A stretch of 5,530 nt of DNA, from the NCBI GenBank assembly GCA_034437315.1, contig DAOTUC010000250.1, positions 1 to 5,530 on the forward strand. The letters are read 5' to 3'. The notes under the pieces were generated by a model. The model saw only the letters and a list, made by a program, of their open reading frames with translations, made no database searches and was not told the origin of the DNA. The DNA is from DSAR01 sp034437315. Its GTDB lineage: Bacteria > Chloroflexota > Anaerolineae > B4-G1. This document shows positions 1-5,530 of the stretch, one piece after another. The position numbers were made by a program, and so were the translations under genes. Position 1 is the first letter of the stretch. Each line of letters starts with the position of its first letter.

Positions 1-558
1 GGCGATCCCCTCACCGTGCGCACCGCGCTCCAACTCATCAACCACGAGTTGGATGCTTACTTGGCTGAGCAAGAGGGCTACATCGACGGGGATTCCCGCT
101 TCGCAGTGGCCTGGTTCCAGCAGTTTGGCTTCGAGGAAGGGGCGTTCGGTCAGGCCGACGTACTGGCCCGGGCCAAGAACACCAGCGTCGATGGGCTGGC
201 CCGCGCCGGCGTCCTCAAGTCCGGGGCCGGCAAAGTGCGCCTCTACCGCTGGGACGAGCTCGACCCCGGCTGGGACCCCGCCACCGACGAGCGGCTCACC
301 GTGTGGGAGGCCGTGCACCACCTGGTCGAGCGCCTCAATACCCACGGAGAGGAGGGCGCCGCCCGTCTGCTGGCCCGCCTGCCCTCCGACGTCGCCGCCC
401 AGGCCCGCCAACTCGCCTACCGGCTCTACGCCATCTGCGAGCGCAAAGGGTGGGCCGAACACGCCCGCGATTACAACGCGCTGGTCATCTCCTGGGGCGC
501 CAGCCAGGAACAAGCGCGGACGTTCAAGGAGCAACTCCAACAGGGGAAGTTGCTTTAG
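1..558 (+). CDS. DUF1156-type DNA methyltransferase, C-terminal part (5' end outside window)
   Basis: The reading frame is open from the first base to TAG at 556-558, so this is the last 185 residues of a longer protein. The GTG at 16 and internal ATGs are not credible starts because the frame continues upstream without a stop and no ribosome site precedes them. The segment matches my memory of the C-terminus of DUF1156 / COG1743 adenine-specific DNA methylases, which usually run to roughly 900-1000 residues: it has VRTALQLINHELD, then FAVAWFQQFGFEEG, then AKNTSVDGL, then an LTVWEAVHHLVERL helix. The methylase catalytic motifs would lie upstream and cannot be seen. The predicted role is adenine modification of host DNA for self-recognition in a defence system. 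The DUF499 ATPase that normally accompanies this family is 900 bp downstream on the same strand, which supports the call. Function is inferred from family and context. Confidence 0.85.
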   Translation, partial: GDPLTVRTALQLINHELDAYLAEQEGYIDGDSRFAVAWFQQFGFEEGAFGQADVLARAKNTSVDGLARAGVLKSGAGKVRLYRWDELDPGWDPATDERLTVWEAVHHLVERLNTHGEEGAARLLARLPSDVAAQARQLAYRLYAICERKGWAEHARDYNALVISWGASQEQARTFKEQLQQGKLL

Positions 559-573
559 CAATAGGCAAAGAGT

Positions 574-599
574 AACAAGAACGCAGATGGACGCTGATT
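574..599 (+). repeat. Left direct repeat flanking the toxin-antitoxin cassette
   Basis: This 26-bp segment begins AACAAGAACGCAGATGG and ends ACGCTGATT. It aligns without gaps to 1378-1403 with 24 of 26 identical bases, the copies being exactly 804 bp apart. It starts 15 bp after the methylase stop codon. It contains two ACGCnGAT-like units. Bases 582-589 (CGCAGATG) are also complementary to 615-622 (CATCTGCG), which suggests a decayed version of the longer hairpin seen around the right copy. Confidence 0.8.
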
Positions 600-632
600 T
601 TTATCTTCTGTGTGCATCTGCGCCTTTATTCC

Positions 633-649
633 GGTTGCACTGTGCAACC
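633..649. promoter_or_regulatory. 17-bp palindromic operator of the toxin-antitoxin operon
   Basis: GGTTGCACTGTGCAACC is a perfect inverted repeat, with 8-bp arms around a single central T. It covers the -35 hexamer of the promoter described separately. With a 1-base centre it is poorly suited to an RNA hairpin but well suited to a dimeric DNA-binding protein. The downstream gene encodes a ribbon-helix-helix protein, a dimeric repressor type that usually binds its own promoter. The likely role is therefore autorepression by the antitoxin or the antitoxin-toxin complex. The palindrome is seen directly; the ligand is inferred. Confidence 0.75.
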
Positions 650-670
650 AGCAGAGGTATAATGGAGCCA
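635..670 (+). promoter_or_regulatory. Sigma-70-type promoter of the toxin-antitoxin operon
   Basis: The -35 element TTGCAC (635-640) matches the TTG of the consensus but is otherwise weak. It is separated by 17 bp from a perfect TATAAT (658-663). Transcription would be expected to start near A670, the first base of the AGGAGG at 670-675. The antitoxin ATG is at 682, so the leader would be only about 12 nt with the Shine-Dalgarno sequence at its 5' end. The start point is a prediction from spacing. Confidence 0.7.
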
Positions 671-681
671 GGAGGTGTGCG

Positions 682-924
682 ATGTCTATTCTACACGTGC
701 GAAACGTCCCCGATCCCCTGTACTGCCGGCTGAAACAGCGCGCCGAGGCCCGGCGTCGTTCCCTCAGCGCAGAGGTGATCACACTGCTCGAGTGGGCCAT
801 CGAGGAGGTAGAGCGTCGTCCGGGAGAGACGCTGGATGGCATCCGCGCTCGCCGATGCTTCAACCCTACCGCCGCTGGTGCCCCTGACAGCACAACCCTG
901 CTGCGCGAGGATCGGGCGCGATGA
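682..924 (+). CDS. FitA/VapB-like ribbon-helix-helix antitoxin
   Basis: This gene encodes an 80-residue protein. ATG 682 is chosen over the longer in-frame ATG at 610 because AGGAGG (670-675) sits 6 nt before it, because the longer version would start upstream of the TATAAT promoter, and because the extra 24 residues look non-coding. Residues 2-8 (SILHVRN) form the DNA-contacting beta strand of an Arc/FitA-type fold. Residues about 11-25 and 27-44 (SLSAEVITLLEWAIEE) form the two helices. The RSLSAEV stretch is typical of this family. The tail after residue 47, ending STTLLREDRAR, is the expected toxin-neutralising extension. Its stop codon overlaps the toxin start (ATGA, 921-924), so the pair is translationally coupled. 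It probably neutralises the PIN toxin and represses its own promoter through the palindrome at 633-649. Confidence 0.88.
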   Translation: MSILHVRNVPDPLYCRLKQRAEARRRSLSAEVITLLEWAIEEVERRPGETLDGIRARRCFNPTAAGAPDSTTLLREDRAR

Positions 925-1373
925 CCGGCGGCGAGACGGCCGGGTTTGACTGTGTCGTGGACGCCAGTGTGGGGATCAAGCTCTTCGTCGTCGAACCGCT
1001 TGCCGACCGGGCCGACGCGCTCTTTGGACACCTAGCCGACGATCCCCCGGCCCGGCTGTACGTGCCCGATCTATTTTTCGTCGAGTGCGCTAACATCTTG
1101 TGGAAATACGTGCAGCGCTTTGGCTACACAGCCGAGGCAGCCGTGCGAGACGTGGAAGACCTGGTGTCGCTGCCGCTGCAAACGGTCTCTATGGCCGTGT
1201 TGGCCCAAGACGCCCTGGCTGTGGCCATCCAATACGGCAGCACGGCCTACGATTCCGCTTACGTGGCCCTGGCCTGGCGGCTTTCTCTGCCTCTCGTCAC
1301 CGCTGACGAAGCGTTGGTGCGCCGGTTCGAGAGCACCGGCATGAATGTACATTTTCTGGCCCACTGGCCTTAG
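921..1373 (+). CDS. vapC: VapC-like PIN-domain ribonuclease toxin
   Basis: This gene encodes a 150-residue single-domain PIN protein, a usual length for VapC-type toxins, which are Mg2+-dependent endoribonucleases acting on RNA such as tRNA or rRNA. The four acidic residues expected in the active site are all visible: D14 in VVDASVGIKLF, E55 in FVECANIL, D111 in TAYDSAYVALA, and D129 in LVTADEAL. T127, beside the last aspartate, is also typical. The toxin therefore looks catalytically intact. The start ATG overlaps the antitoxin stop by 4 bp, and a GAGGA at 907-911 lies 9 nt upstream. The RNA target cannot be read from sequence. The pair sits between the methylase and ATPase genes of a predicted defence operon, in the same orientation. 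Confidence 0.92.
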   Translation: MTGGETAGFDCVVDASVGIKLFVVEPLADRADALFGHLADDPPARLYVPDLFFVECANILWKYVQRFGYTAEAAVRDVEDLVSLPLQTVSMAVLAQDALAVAIQYGSTAYDSAYVALAWRLSLPLVTADEALVRRFESTGMNVHFLAHWP

Positions 1374-1377
1374 GCGG

Positions 1378-1403
1378 AACAAGGACGCGGATGGACGCTG
1401 ATT
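1378..1403 (+). repeat. Right direct repeat flanking the toxin-antitoxin cassette
   Basis: This copy begins AACAAGGACGCGGATGG and ends ACGCTGATT. It differs from 574-599 at two positions (A/G at the 7th and 11th base). It begins 5 bp after the toxin stop codon. Together the two copies bracket the promoter, operator, antitoxin and toxin precisely and no other gene. Confidence 0.8.
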
Positions 1404-1438
1404 CTTTCATCTGCGAAAATCGGCGTTGATCTGCGTCC
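1383..1438 (+). repeat. Imperfect inverted repeat / RNA hairpin before the DUF499 gene
   Basis: The left arm 1383-1403 pairs with the right arm 1418-1438 around a 14-nt loop. Of 21 positions, 17 are Watson-Crick pairs, 3 more can form G-U pairs in RNA, and only one is a mismatch. No T-run follows, so it does not look like an efficient intrinsic terminator. The element resembles the short palindromic intergenic repeats (ACGCAGAT...ATCTGCGT) dispersed in some GC-rich bacterial genomes. It ends 7 nt before the AGGAGG of the next gene, so it may influence mRNA stability or translation of the ATPase. Confidence 0.7.
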
Positions 1439-1445
1439 CAATATC

Positions 1446-1451
1446 AGGAGG
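1446..1451 (+). promoter_or_regulatory. Ribosome binding site of the DUF499 ATPase gene
   Basis: AGGAGG lies 5 nt before ATG 1457 and fixes this start. The conserved HEPN N-terminus begins immediately at that ATG. I see no convincing promoter between the toxin stop and this site, so the ATPase is probably transcribed from the toxin-antitoxin promoter, from the methylase promoter upstream, or from both. Confidence 0.75.
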
Positions 1452-1456
1452 AACTA

Positions 1457-4400
1457 ATGACACTGAGCAACAGAGAGCGCGTTGGACGGATCTTGGAAGC
1501 GCTGAAGGATGGCCTGGCCCCCTTCATCCTGCGCGAGTTTCGCACCGTCTATTCCCAGCGCGGCTACGCCAACGAGATCGACGGCGTTCTCGCCACGCCC
1601 GGTTATCCCGGCCTGCCGGATGAAGCCCTGTCGGATGATCAGACTCTGCTGGCGGCCCTCGATACCCAGGCCTGCCTGAACCTGATGTGGCGGCGCTGGA
1701 ACGAGGTCTTCCAGGACAAACTGGGGCACGTGGGCCGTTCCTACGTCAGCGAGATGATCAGCGCTCGCAACACGTGGGCGCACCAGGGGGCGTTCACCAA
1801 CGACGAGGCCTATCGCATCGCCGATACCGCCGCTCGCCTGCTCAAGATGGTCACCGCCCCCGAGCAGGCCGCCCAGGTCGGCGAGATTGCCCGGAGCCTG
1901 CTCCGCCTCCGCTTTGAGGCCGAGGCGGAAAAAGCCAGGAAAGAGACCGTGGCCCAACCGGCAGAGGCCACTACCCTGACTGGTCTCAAGCCCTGGCGCG
2001 AGGTCGTTCAGCCCCATCCAGACGTCGCTGGCGGGCGCTACATCCAGGCCGAGTTTGCGGCCGATCTCTCTCAGGTCATCGCCGGGACGGCCGAGCCCGA
2101 GTACCAGGACCCGCTCGAATTCTTCCGCCGTACCTACCTGACCGAGGGCCTGCTGGCCTTGTTGGCGACCGGCGTCAAGCGCCTCACCGCCCAGGGGGGC
2201 GATCCCGTCGTCCAGCTCCAGACTGCCTTTGGCGGCGGCAAAACGCACAGTATGTTGGCCCTCTATCATCTGTGCAGCGGGCAGATCAAGCTGGGCGATT
2301 TCCCCGGCAGCGAGCGCCTCATCGCCCAAATTGGAGACGTGGACCTGCCCGAGGCCAACGTCGCCGTGTTGGTCGGCACCGCGCTGGATCCCTCCCGGCC
2401 GCGGGAGTATCCTGACGCCACCGTCCACACGTTGTGGGGCGAGATGGCGTATCAGTTGGGTGGGGCGGCCGGTTTCCGGTTGGTCGAGCAGGCCGACCGG
2501 AAAGGGGTCAATCCCGGTTCCGATACCCTCAGCGAGCTTTTGTTCCGCTTCGGCCCTTGCCTGGTCATCGTCGACGAGTTGGTGGCTTACGCACGTAACC
2601 TGTACGGCGTCGATCGGCTGCCGGCCGGTTCCTTCGACACGATTATGAGCTTTATGCAATCACTGACCGAGGCGGTCAAGCGGGCGGATGAATCCATATT
2701 GCTTGTTTCGGTGCCCGCCTCCGACATCGAGATTGGCGGTGAGGCGGGCCAGGCTGCGCTGGAGATGCTCTCGCACATCATCGGCCGCATCGAGTCGGTC
2801 TGGAAGCCCATCACCGCCGCCGAGAGTTTCGAGATTGTGCGCCGTCGCCTGTTTGCCTCTGACATCGACTACGCCGCCCGCGACGGGGTGATCAATGGGT
2901 TTGGCGATATGTACCGTAATGCCGCCAGCGAATTCCCCACCGGCGTCCCGGAGCGCGACTACCTCGAACGGATGCGGGCCGCCTATCCGATCCACCCGGA
3001 ATTGTTCGACCGCCTGTACCAGGATTGGTCCACCCTGGAACGTTTCCAGCGCACCCGGGGCGTTCTGCGCTTGATGGCGGCTGTCATCCACCAGCTCTGG
3101 ACGCGCGGCGACCAATCGCTGCTCATTATGCCTGGGGCCTTGCCGCTCGATGCGAGCACGGTGCGCAACGAGTTGCTCCGCTACCTGCCGGATACCTGGC
3201 CCGCCGTGTTCGACGTCGACGTGGATGGTCCTGGCTCCCGCCCCTTGGCCATCGACGGCGACGTCCCCGCGCTGGGGCGATACAACGCCGCTCGGCGCGT
3301 GGCTCGCACCATCTTCATTGGCAGCGCTCCCTCGGTCGCCGGGCAGCAGGTGCGCGGCCTGGAGGAGATCCGCATCCGCCTGGGCTGTGCCCAGCCGGGG
3401 GAACCGGCCGCCGTGTTCGGCGATGCGCTGCGGCGGATGAGCGGGCAATTGACCTACCTGTACACCGATGGGAGTCGCTACTGGTACGATACCCGGCCCA
3501 CCGTCAACAAACTCGCCCGCGACCGCGCCCAGGGATTCCCCCAGCCGGAAGTGGACGCCGAGATCACGGCCCGGCTGCGGGCTGTTCCCAAGCGGACGGC
3601 CGCCGGTCGCGCGGCGGACTTTGCCGCGTTCCACGTCGCGCCCTCTGATACGGCCGACGTGGTCGACGAAGCGCGGGCCAGGGTCGTCGTGCTCCATCCC
3701 GAGTTCACGCACAAGCGGACCAACGGCACGAGCCCTGCGATGCGGGAGGCGCGTCGATTCCTGGAGAGCCGGGGCAGCGGGCAGCGTCTCTACAAGAACA
3801 TGCTCGTGTTTATCGCCCCCGACGAGAACGACGCCGGGGCGCTGGAACTCGCCGTCCGCGACTTTCTGGCTTGGCAGTCGATTCACGACGAGCGGGAGGA
3901 ACTGAACCTGGACGCTCAACAACGCCGGCAGGTATCCACCAGCCTGCAGAAGGCGGACGAGACGGTCGACTTGCGATTGCGCGCCACGTATAGCTGGCTC
4001 TTGGTCCCCATCCAACCCGACCCGTTGGGCGGGATTGAATTACAGGACAGTCGGATCAGCGGCGACGATAACTTCTACGACCGGGCCGCCCGCAAGCTGC
4101 GCAACGACGGCCTCTTGATCTACGAGTGGTCGCCCGACATCCTGCGGATGGAACTGGATCGCTACGTCTGGAGCAACGAGCGCGGCTGGACGGTTGGCGT
4201 GAAGCAACTGTGGGAATACCTGGCGCAATACTGCTACTTACCTCGCCTATTCGACCATCAGGTGCTGGTCAAGGCGATCGAGGACGGCGTCGGTCGGCTG
4301 GACGCCCCCTTGGCCTATGCCACCGGCGTGAGCGAGCAGGGCTACCACACCGGGCTGCTCTTCCGGGAGTTGGGCCACGTCTATTTTGACGACGCCAGTA

Positions 4401-4780
4401 TACTGATCCATCCGGACCACGTCGTCAGGCCACCGGAAGCCGAGGTAACGCAGGAGGAGACTTCTGTCGATCATCCTGACGTCGATGGGGCGGCCGGCGA
4501 ATCCGGGACTCCGGAGAAAGAGAGCGTTCAGAAAAAAAGCATCCGGCTCTCACGTTACTATGGTCGGGTCCCACTCGATCCCCAGCGTGTGAACAAGGAC
4601 GTAGGCGTCATCGTCGAAGAGGTCATTGAGCGGCTCACCAGTCAGGTGGGATGCCAGGTCGAGATCACGCTGGAAATCAGCGCCCGGCAACCGGCGGGCT
4701 TTGACGAGAACACTGTCCGTACCATCAGTGAGAACAGCCGCACGCTCAAGTTTGAGCAGTATGGGTTTGAGGAGGGGTAG
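1457..4780 (+). CDS. DUF499 AAA+-type ATPase with N-terminal Swt1-like HEPN domain
   Basis: This gene encodes a complete 1107-residue cytoplasmic protein. Residues about 1-160 resemble the Swt1-family HEPN domain (RERVGRILEALKDGLAPF, LMWRRWNEVFQDKLGHVGRSYVSE) and carry an R-x4-H RNase-type motif, R104-N-T-W-A-H109. The DUF499 / COG1483 ATPase region starts near residue 216 (DPLEFFRRTYLTEGLLALL). It has a Walker A-like AFGGGKTH with K262 and T263, a Walker B LVIVDEL with D373 and E374, and a probable sensor strand VSVPAS at 417-422. A long middle region follows, then an acidic, proline-containing linker (about 992-1028). The conserved C-terminal block (about 1033-1107) starts RYYGRVPLDPQRV and ends RTLKFEQYGFEEG. 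Length and domain order are normal for the family. In related loci this ATPase accompanies a DUF1156 methylase and a helicase in predicted anti-phage systems. Whether it drives DNA translocation, complex remodelling or control of the HEPN domain is not known from sequence. Confidence 0.9.
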   Translation: MTLSNRERVGRILEALKDGLAPFILREFRTVYSQRGYANEIDGVLATPGYPGLPDEALSDDQTLLAALDTQACLNLMWRRWNEVFQDKLGHVGRSYVSEMISARNTWAHQGAFTNDEAYRIADTAARLLKMVTAPEQAAQVGEIARSLLRLRFEAEAEKARKETVAQPAEATTLTGLKPWREVVQPHPDVAGGRYIQAEFAADLSQVIAGTAEPEYQDPLEFFRRTYLTEGLLALLATGVKRLTAQGGDPVVQLQTAFGGGKTHSMLALYHLCSGQIKLGDFPGSERLIAQIGDVDLPEANVAVLVGTALDPSRPREYPDATVHTLWGEMAYQLGGAAGFRLVEQADRKGVNPGSDTLSELLFRFGPCLVIVDELVAYARNLYGVDRLPAGSFDTIMSFMQSLTEAVKRADESILLVSVPASDIEIGGEAGQAALEMLSHIIGRIESVWKPITAAESFEIVRRRLFASDIDYAARDGVINGFGDMYRNAASEFPTGVPERDYLERMRAAYPIHPELFDRLYQDWSTLERFQRTRGVLRLMAAVIHQLWTRGDQSLLIMPGALPLDASTVRNELLRYLPDTWPAVFDVDVDGPGSRPLAIDGDVPALGRYNAARRVARTIFIGSAPSVAGQQVRGLEEIRIRLGCAQPGEPAAVFGDALRRMSGQLTYLYTDGSRYWYDTRPTVNKLARDRAQGFPQPEVDAEITARLRAVPKRTAAGRAADFAAFHVAPSDTADVVDEARARVVVLHPEFTHKRTNGTSPAMREARRFLESRGSGQRLYKNMLVFIAPDENDAGALELAVRDFLAWQSIHDEREELNLDAQQRRQVSTSLQKADETVDLRLRATYSWLLVPIQPDPLGGIELQDSRISGDDNFYDRAARKLRNDGLLIYEWSPDILRMELDRYVWSNERGWTVGVKQLWEYLAQYCYLPRLFDHQVLVKAIEDGVGRLDAPLAYATGVSEQGYHTGLLFRELGHVYFDDASILIHPDHVVRPPEAEVTQEETSVDHPDVDGAAGESGTPEKESVQKKSIRLSRYYGRVPLDPQRVNKDVGVIVEEVIERLTSQVGCQVEITLEISARQPAGFDENTVRTISENSRTLKFEQYGFEEG

Positions 4781-4816
4781 CGGCAAAGCCCAGACGATTC
4801 CGTAATCCAGAACGTC

Positions 4817-4847
4817 GCCGCTTGGGATCTAGCCCCAGGCGGCTTTT
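4817..4847 (+). terminator. Rho-independent terminator after the DUF499 gene
   Basis: GCCGCTTGGG (4817-4826) pairs with CCCAGGCGGC (4834-4843) to form a 10-bp stem, with one T-G wobble and a 7-nt loop. TTTTCT (4844-4849) follows directly. It lies 36 bp past the ATPase stop codon and 40 bp before the next start codon. It therefore probably ends the defence operon and separates it from the kinase unit. Confidence 0.85.
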
Positions 4848-4886
4848 CTGCTGGGTTTTCAGCACCGAGTAAGGAGCTATCTCAAA

Positions 4887-5136
4887 ATGAGCGAATATCA
4901 ATACTACGAATTTCAGGCCATCGACCGGCCATTGACGCCAGGCCTCTCAACGCAGTGCAGAACCACGTCGCACCGTCGCCGAGCGCTTCGCTGAGGCGGA
5001 GGCCATAGCGGAGTTGGAGGCATTGGCCGAACGCGGCGATGAGGTCTGGGACGAGGTGGACGCCCTGATTCACGACGAATACAGTCGGCGCTCCGCTACT
5101 ATATCACAAGTTCACAGAAAGGAATTTAACCCATGA
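4887..5136 (+). pseudogene. Internally deleted, frameshifted remnant of a kinase-associated gene
   Basis: An AAGGAG (4871-4876) precedes ATG 4887, which opens a frame reading MSEYQYYEFQAIDRPLTP. This is the N-terminus I recall from large hypothetical proteins of several hundred residues found in actinobacteria and Chloroflexota. The frame then degenerates and stops at TGA 4992-4994 after 35 codons. From about 4963 a second frame reads RRTVAERFAEAEAIAELEAL and then DEVWDEVDALI. This is a charged helical stretch resembling the C-terminal region of the same family, and it ends at TGA 5134-5136, overlapping the kinase ATG. N- and C-terminal pieces of one protein thus sit a few dozen bases apart in different frames, as expected after a large internal deletion. 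Alternatives are a short functional 35-residue peptide or a sequencing error; an error alone would not explain the missing middle. The family match is from memory. Confidence 0.65.
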
Positions 5137-5530
5137 AAACCTACCCACCCAGCGCCCTGATCGCCAATCGTTACGAAGTCGCCAGCCGCCCGATGATGGG
5201 CGGGATGGGCATCGTCTACATCTGCCTTGACCGCCAGGAAGACCGCCCCGTGGCGCTCAAGACCTTCAAGCCCGAATACCTGCCCGACCGCGCCGCGCGC
5301 GACCGCTTCCTGCGTGAAGGTACCCACTGGGTTGACCTGGGCGCCCATCCACACGTCGTCCGCTGCTACCAGGTGGAGCGCACCGACGACGGCTTGGAAG
5401 TCTACCTGGCCCTGGAGCTGATCGCCAAAACGCTCGGCTACCCCGATGCCTCCCTGCGCCCCTGGTTGATTCCAGGACGCCCTTTGCCAGTAGAAACCGC
5501 GTTACTCTTCGCCCTCCAAATCGCGCGCGG
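5133..5530 (+). CDS. Ser/Thr protein kinase, N-terminal part (3' end outside window)
   Basis: The frame opens at ATG 5133 and runs without a stop off the right edge, giving 132 complete codons. AAAGGAA (5118-5124) lies 8 nt upstream. The first lobe of a Hanks-type bacterial Ser/Thr kinase is clear: a start with RYEVASRP, a glycine-rich ATP loop MMGGMGIVY (residues 21-29), the ATP-binding lysine K43 in VALKTFK, and the alpha-C glutamate, probably E62, in DRFLREG. HPHVVRCYQVER and EVYLALELI follow, the latter leading to the hinge. The catalytic HRD and DFG motifs would lie beyond the window, so activity cannot be judged. The ATG overlaps the stop codon of the upstream remnant (ATGA, 5133-5136), showing that the two were once translationally coupled. 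Substrates are unknown. Confidence 0.88.
   Translation, partial: MKTYPPSALIANRYEVASRPMMGGMGIVYICLDRQEDRPVALKTFKPEYLPDRAARDRFLREGTHWVDLGAHPHVVRCYQVERTDDGLEVYLALELIAKTLGYPDASLRPWLIPGRPLPVETALLFALQIAR

Noticed and set aside
555..1031. Minus-strand open frame across the toxin-antitoxin region
   Set aside because: It runs against the antitoxin and toxin genes, both of which have clear family motifs and ribosome sites. It shows no domain of its own.
574..1438. CRISPR array suggested by repeated ACGCnGAT units
   Set aside because: There are only two main copies, 804 bp apart, with genes between them and no regular spacers. The units also occur as inverted repeats, unlike a CRISPR array.
1454..2659. 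Long open frame on the minus strand opposite the ATPase gene (401 codons)
   Set aside because: It lies entirely against the well-supported DUF499 gene, has low-complexity composition typical of antisense frames in GC-rich DNA, and has no recognisable domain.
2660..4015. Second long minus-strand open frame opposite the ATPase gene (451 codons)
   Set aside because: Same reasoning: it is an antisense shadow of a conserved coding sequence, without its own motifs.
4532..4538. Run of seven A bases near the 3' end of the ATPase gene, as a possible programmed frameshift site
   Set aside because: The run is phased AAA AAA A relative to the reading frame, which is not the canonical slippery phasing. 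The frame continues into a conserved C-terminal block, so normal reading is the expected outcome. Transcriptional slippage remains possible but has no support.
5097..5102. TACTAT as a -10 box for the kinase gene
   Set aside because: No acceptable -35 element lies 16-18 bp upstream, and an isolated AT-rich hexamer is weak evidence.

Overview
The window is a GC-rich bacterial segment with tightly packed genes, all reading on the + strand. The protein families, the GC content and the intergenic copies of an ACGCnGAT-type repeat fit a Chloroflexota/Anaerolineae-like organism. That assignment is inference only: there is no rRNA or housekeeping marker here.

Layout. (1) Bases 1-558 are the C-terminal end of a DUF1156-type DNA methyltransferase that begins outside the window. 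(2) Bases 574-1403 hold a compact toxin-antitoxin cassette: a promoter with TATAAT, a perfect 17-bp palindromic operator over the -35 region, a ribbon-helix-helix antitoxin (682-924) and a PIN-domain VapC-like toxin (921-1373) overlapping it by ATGA. The cassette lies between two copies of a 26-bp direct repeat (24 of 26 identical). The second copy is one arm of a long imperfect hairpin. (3) Bases 1457-4780 encode a complete 1107-residue DUF499 ATPase with an N-terminal Swt1-like HEPN domain. (4) A rho-independent terminator at 4817-4847 closes this unit. (5) Bases 4887-5136 are the remnant of a larger gene whose N-terminal and C-terminal pieces are now joined out of frame. (6) Bases 5133-5530 are the start of a Ser/Thr protein kinase that runs off the right edge.

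How the genes fit together. A DUF1156 methylase next to a DUF499 ATPase is the core of the helicase-methylase-ATPase (Hma-type, DISARM-related) class of predicted anti-phage systems. The helicase is not in this window and may lie upstream. The unusual element is the self-regulated toxin-antitoxin pair placed exactly between the methylase and the ATPase and bounded by direct repeats. It looks like a cassette acquired within the defence operon, and it may stabilise or guard the operon. The ATPase carries its own apparent RNase motif (R104-x4-H109), so the locus encodes two candidate RNases of unrelated fold (HEPN and PIN) alongside a DNA methylase. The kinase beyond the terminator is probably a separate unit whose upstream partner has decayed.
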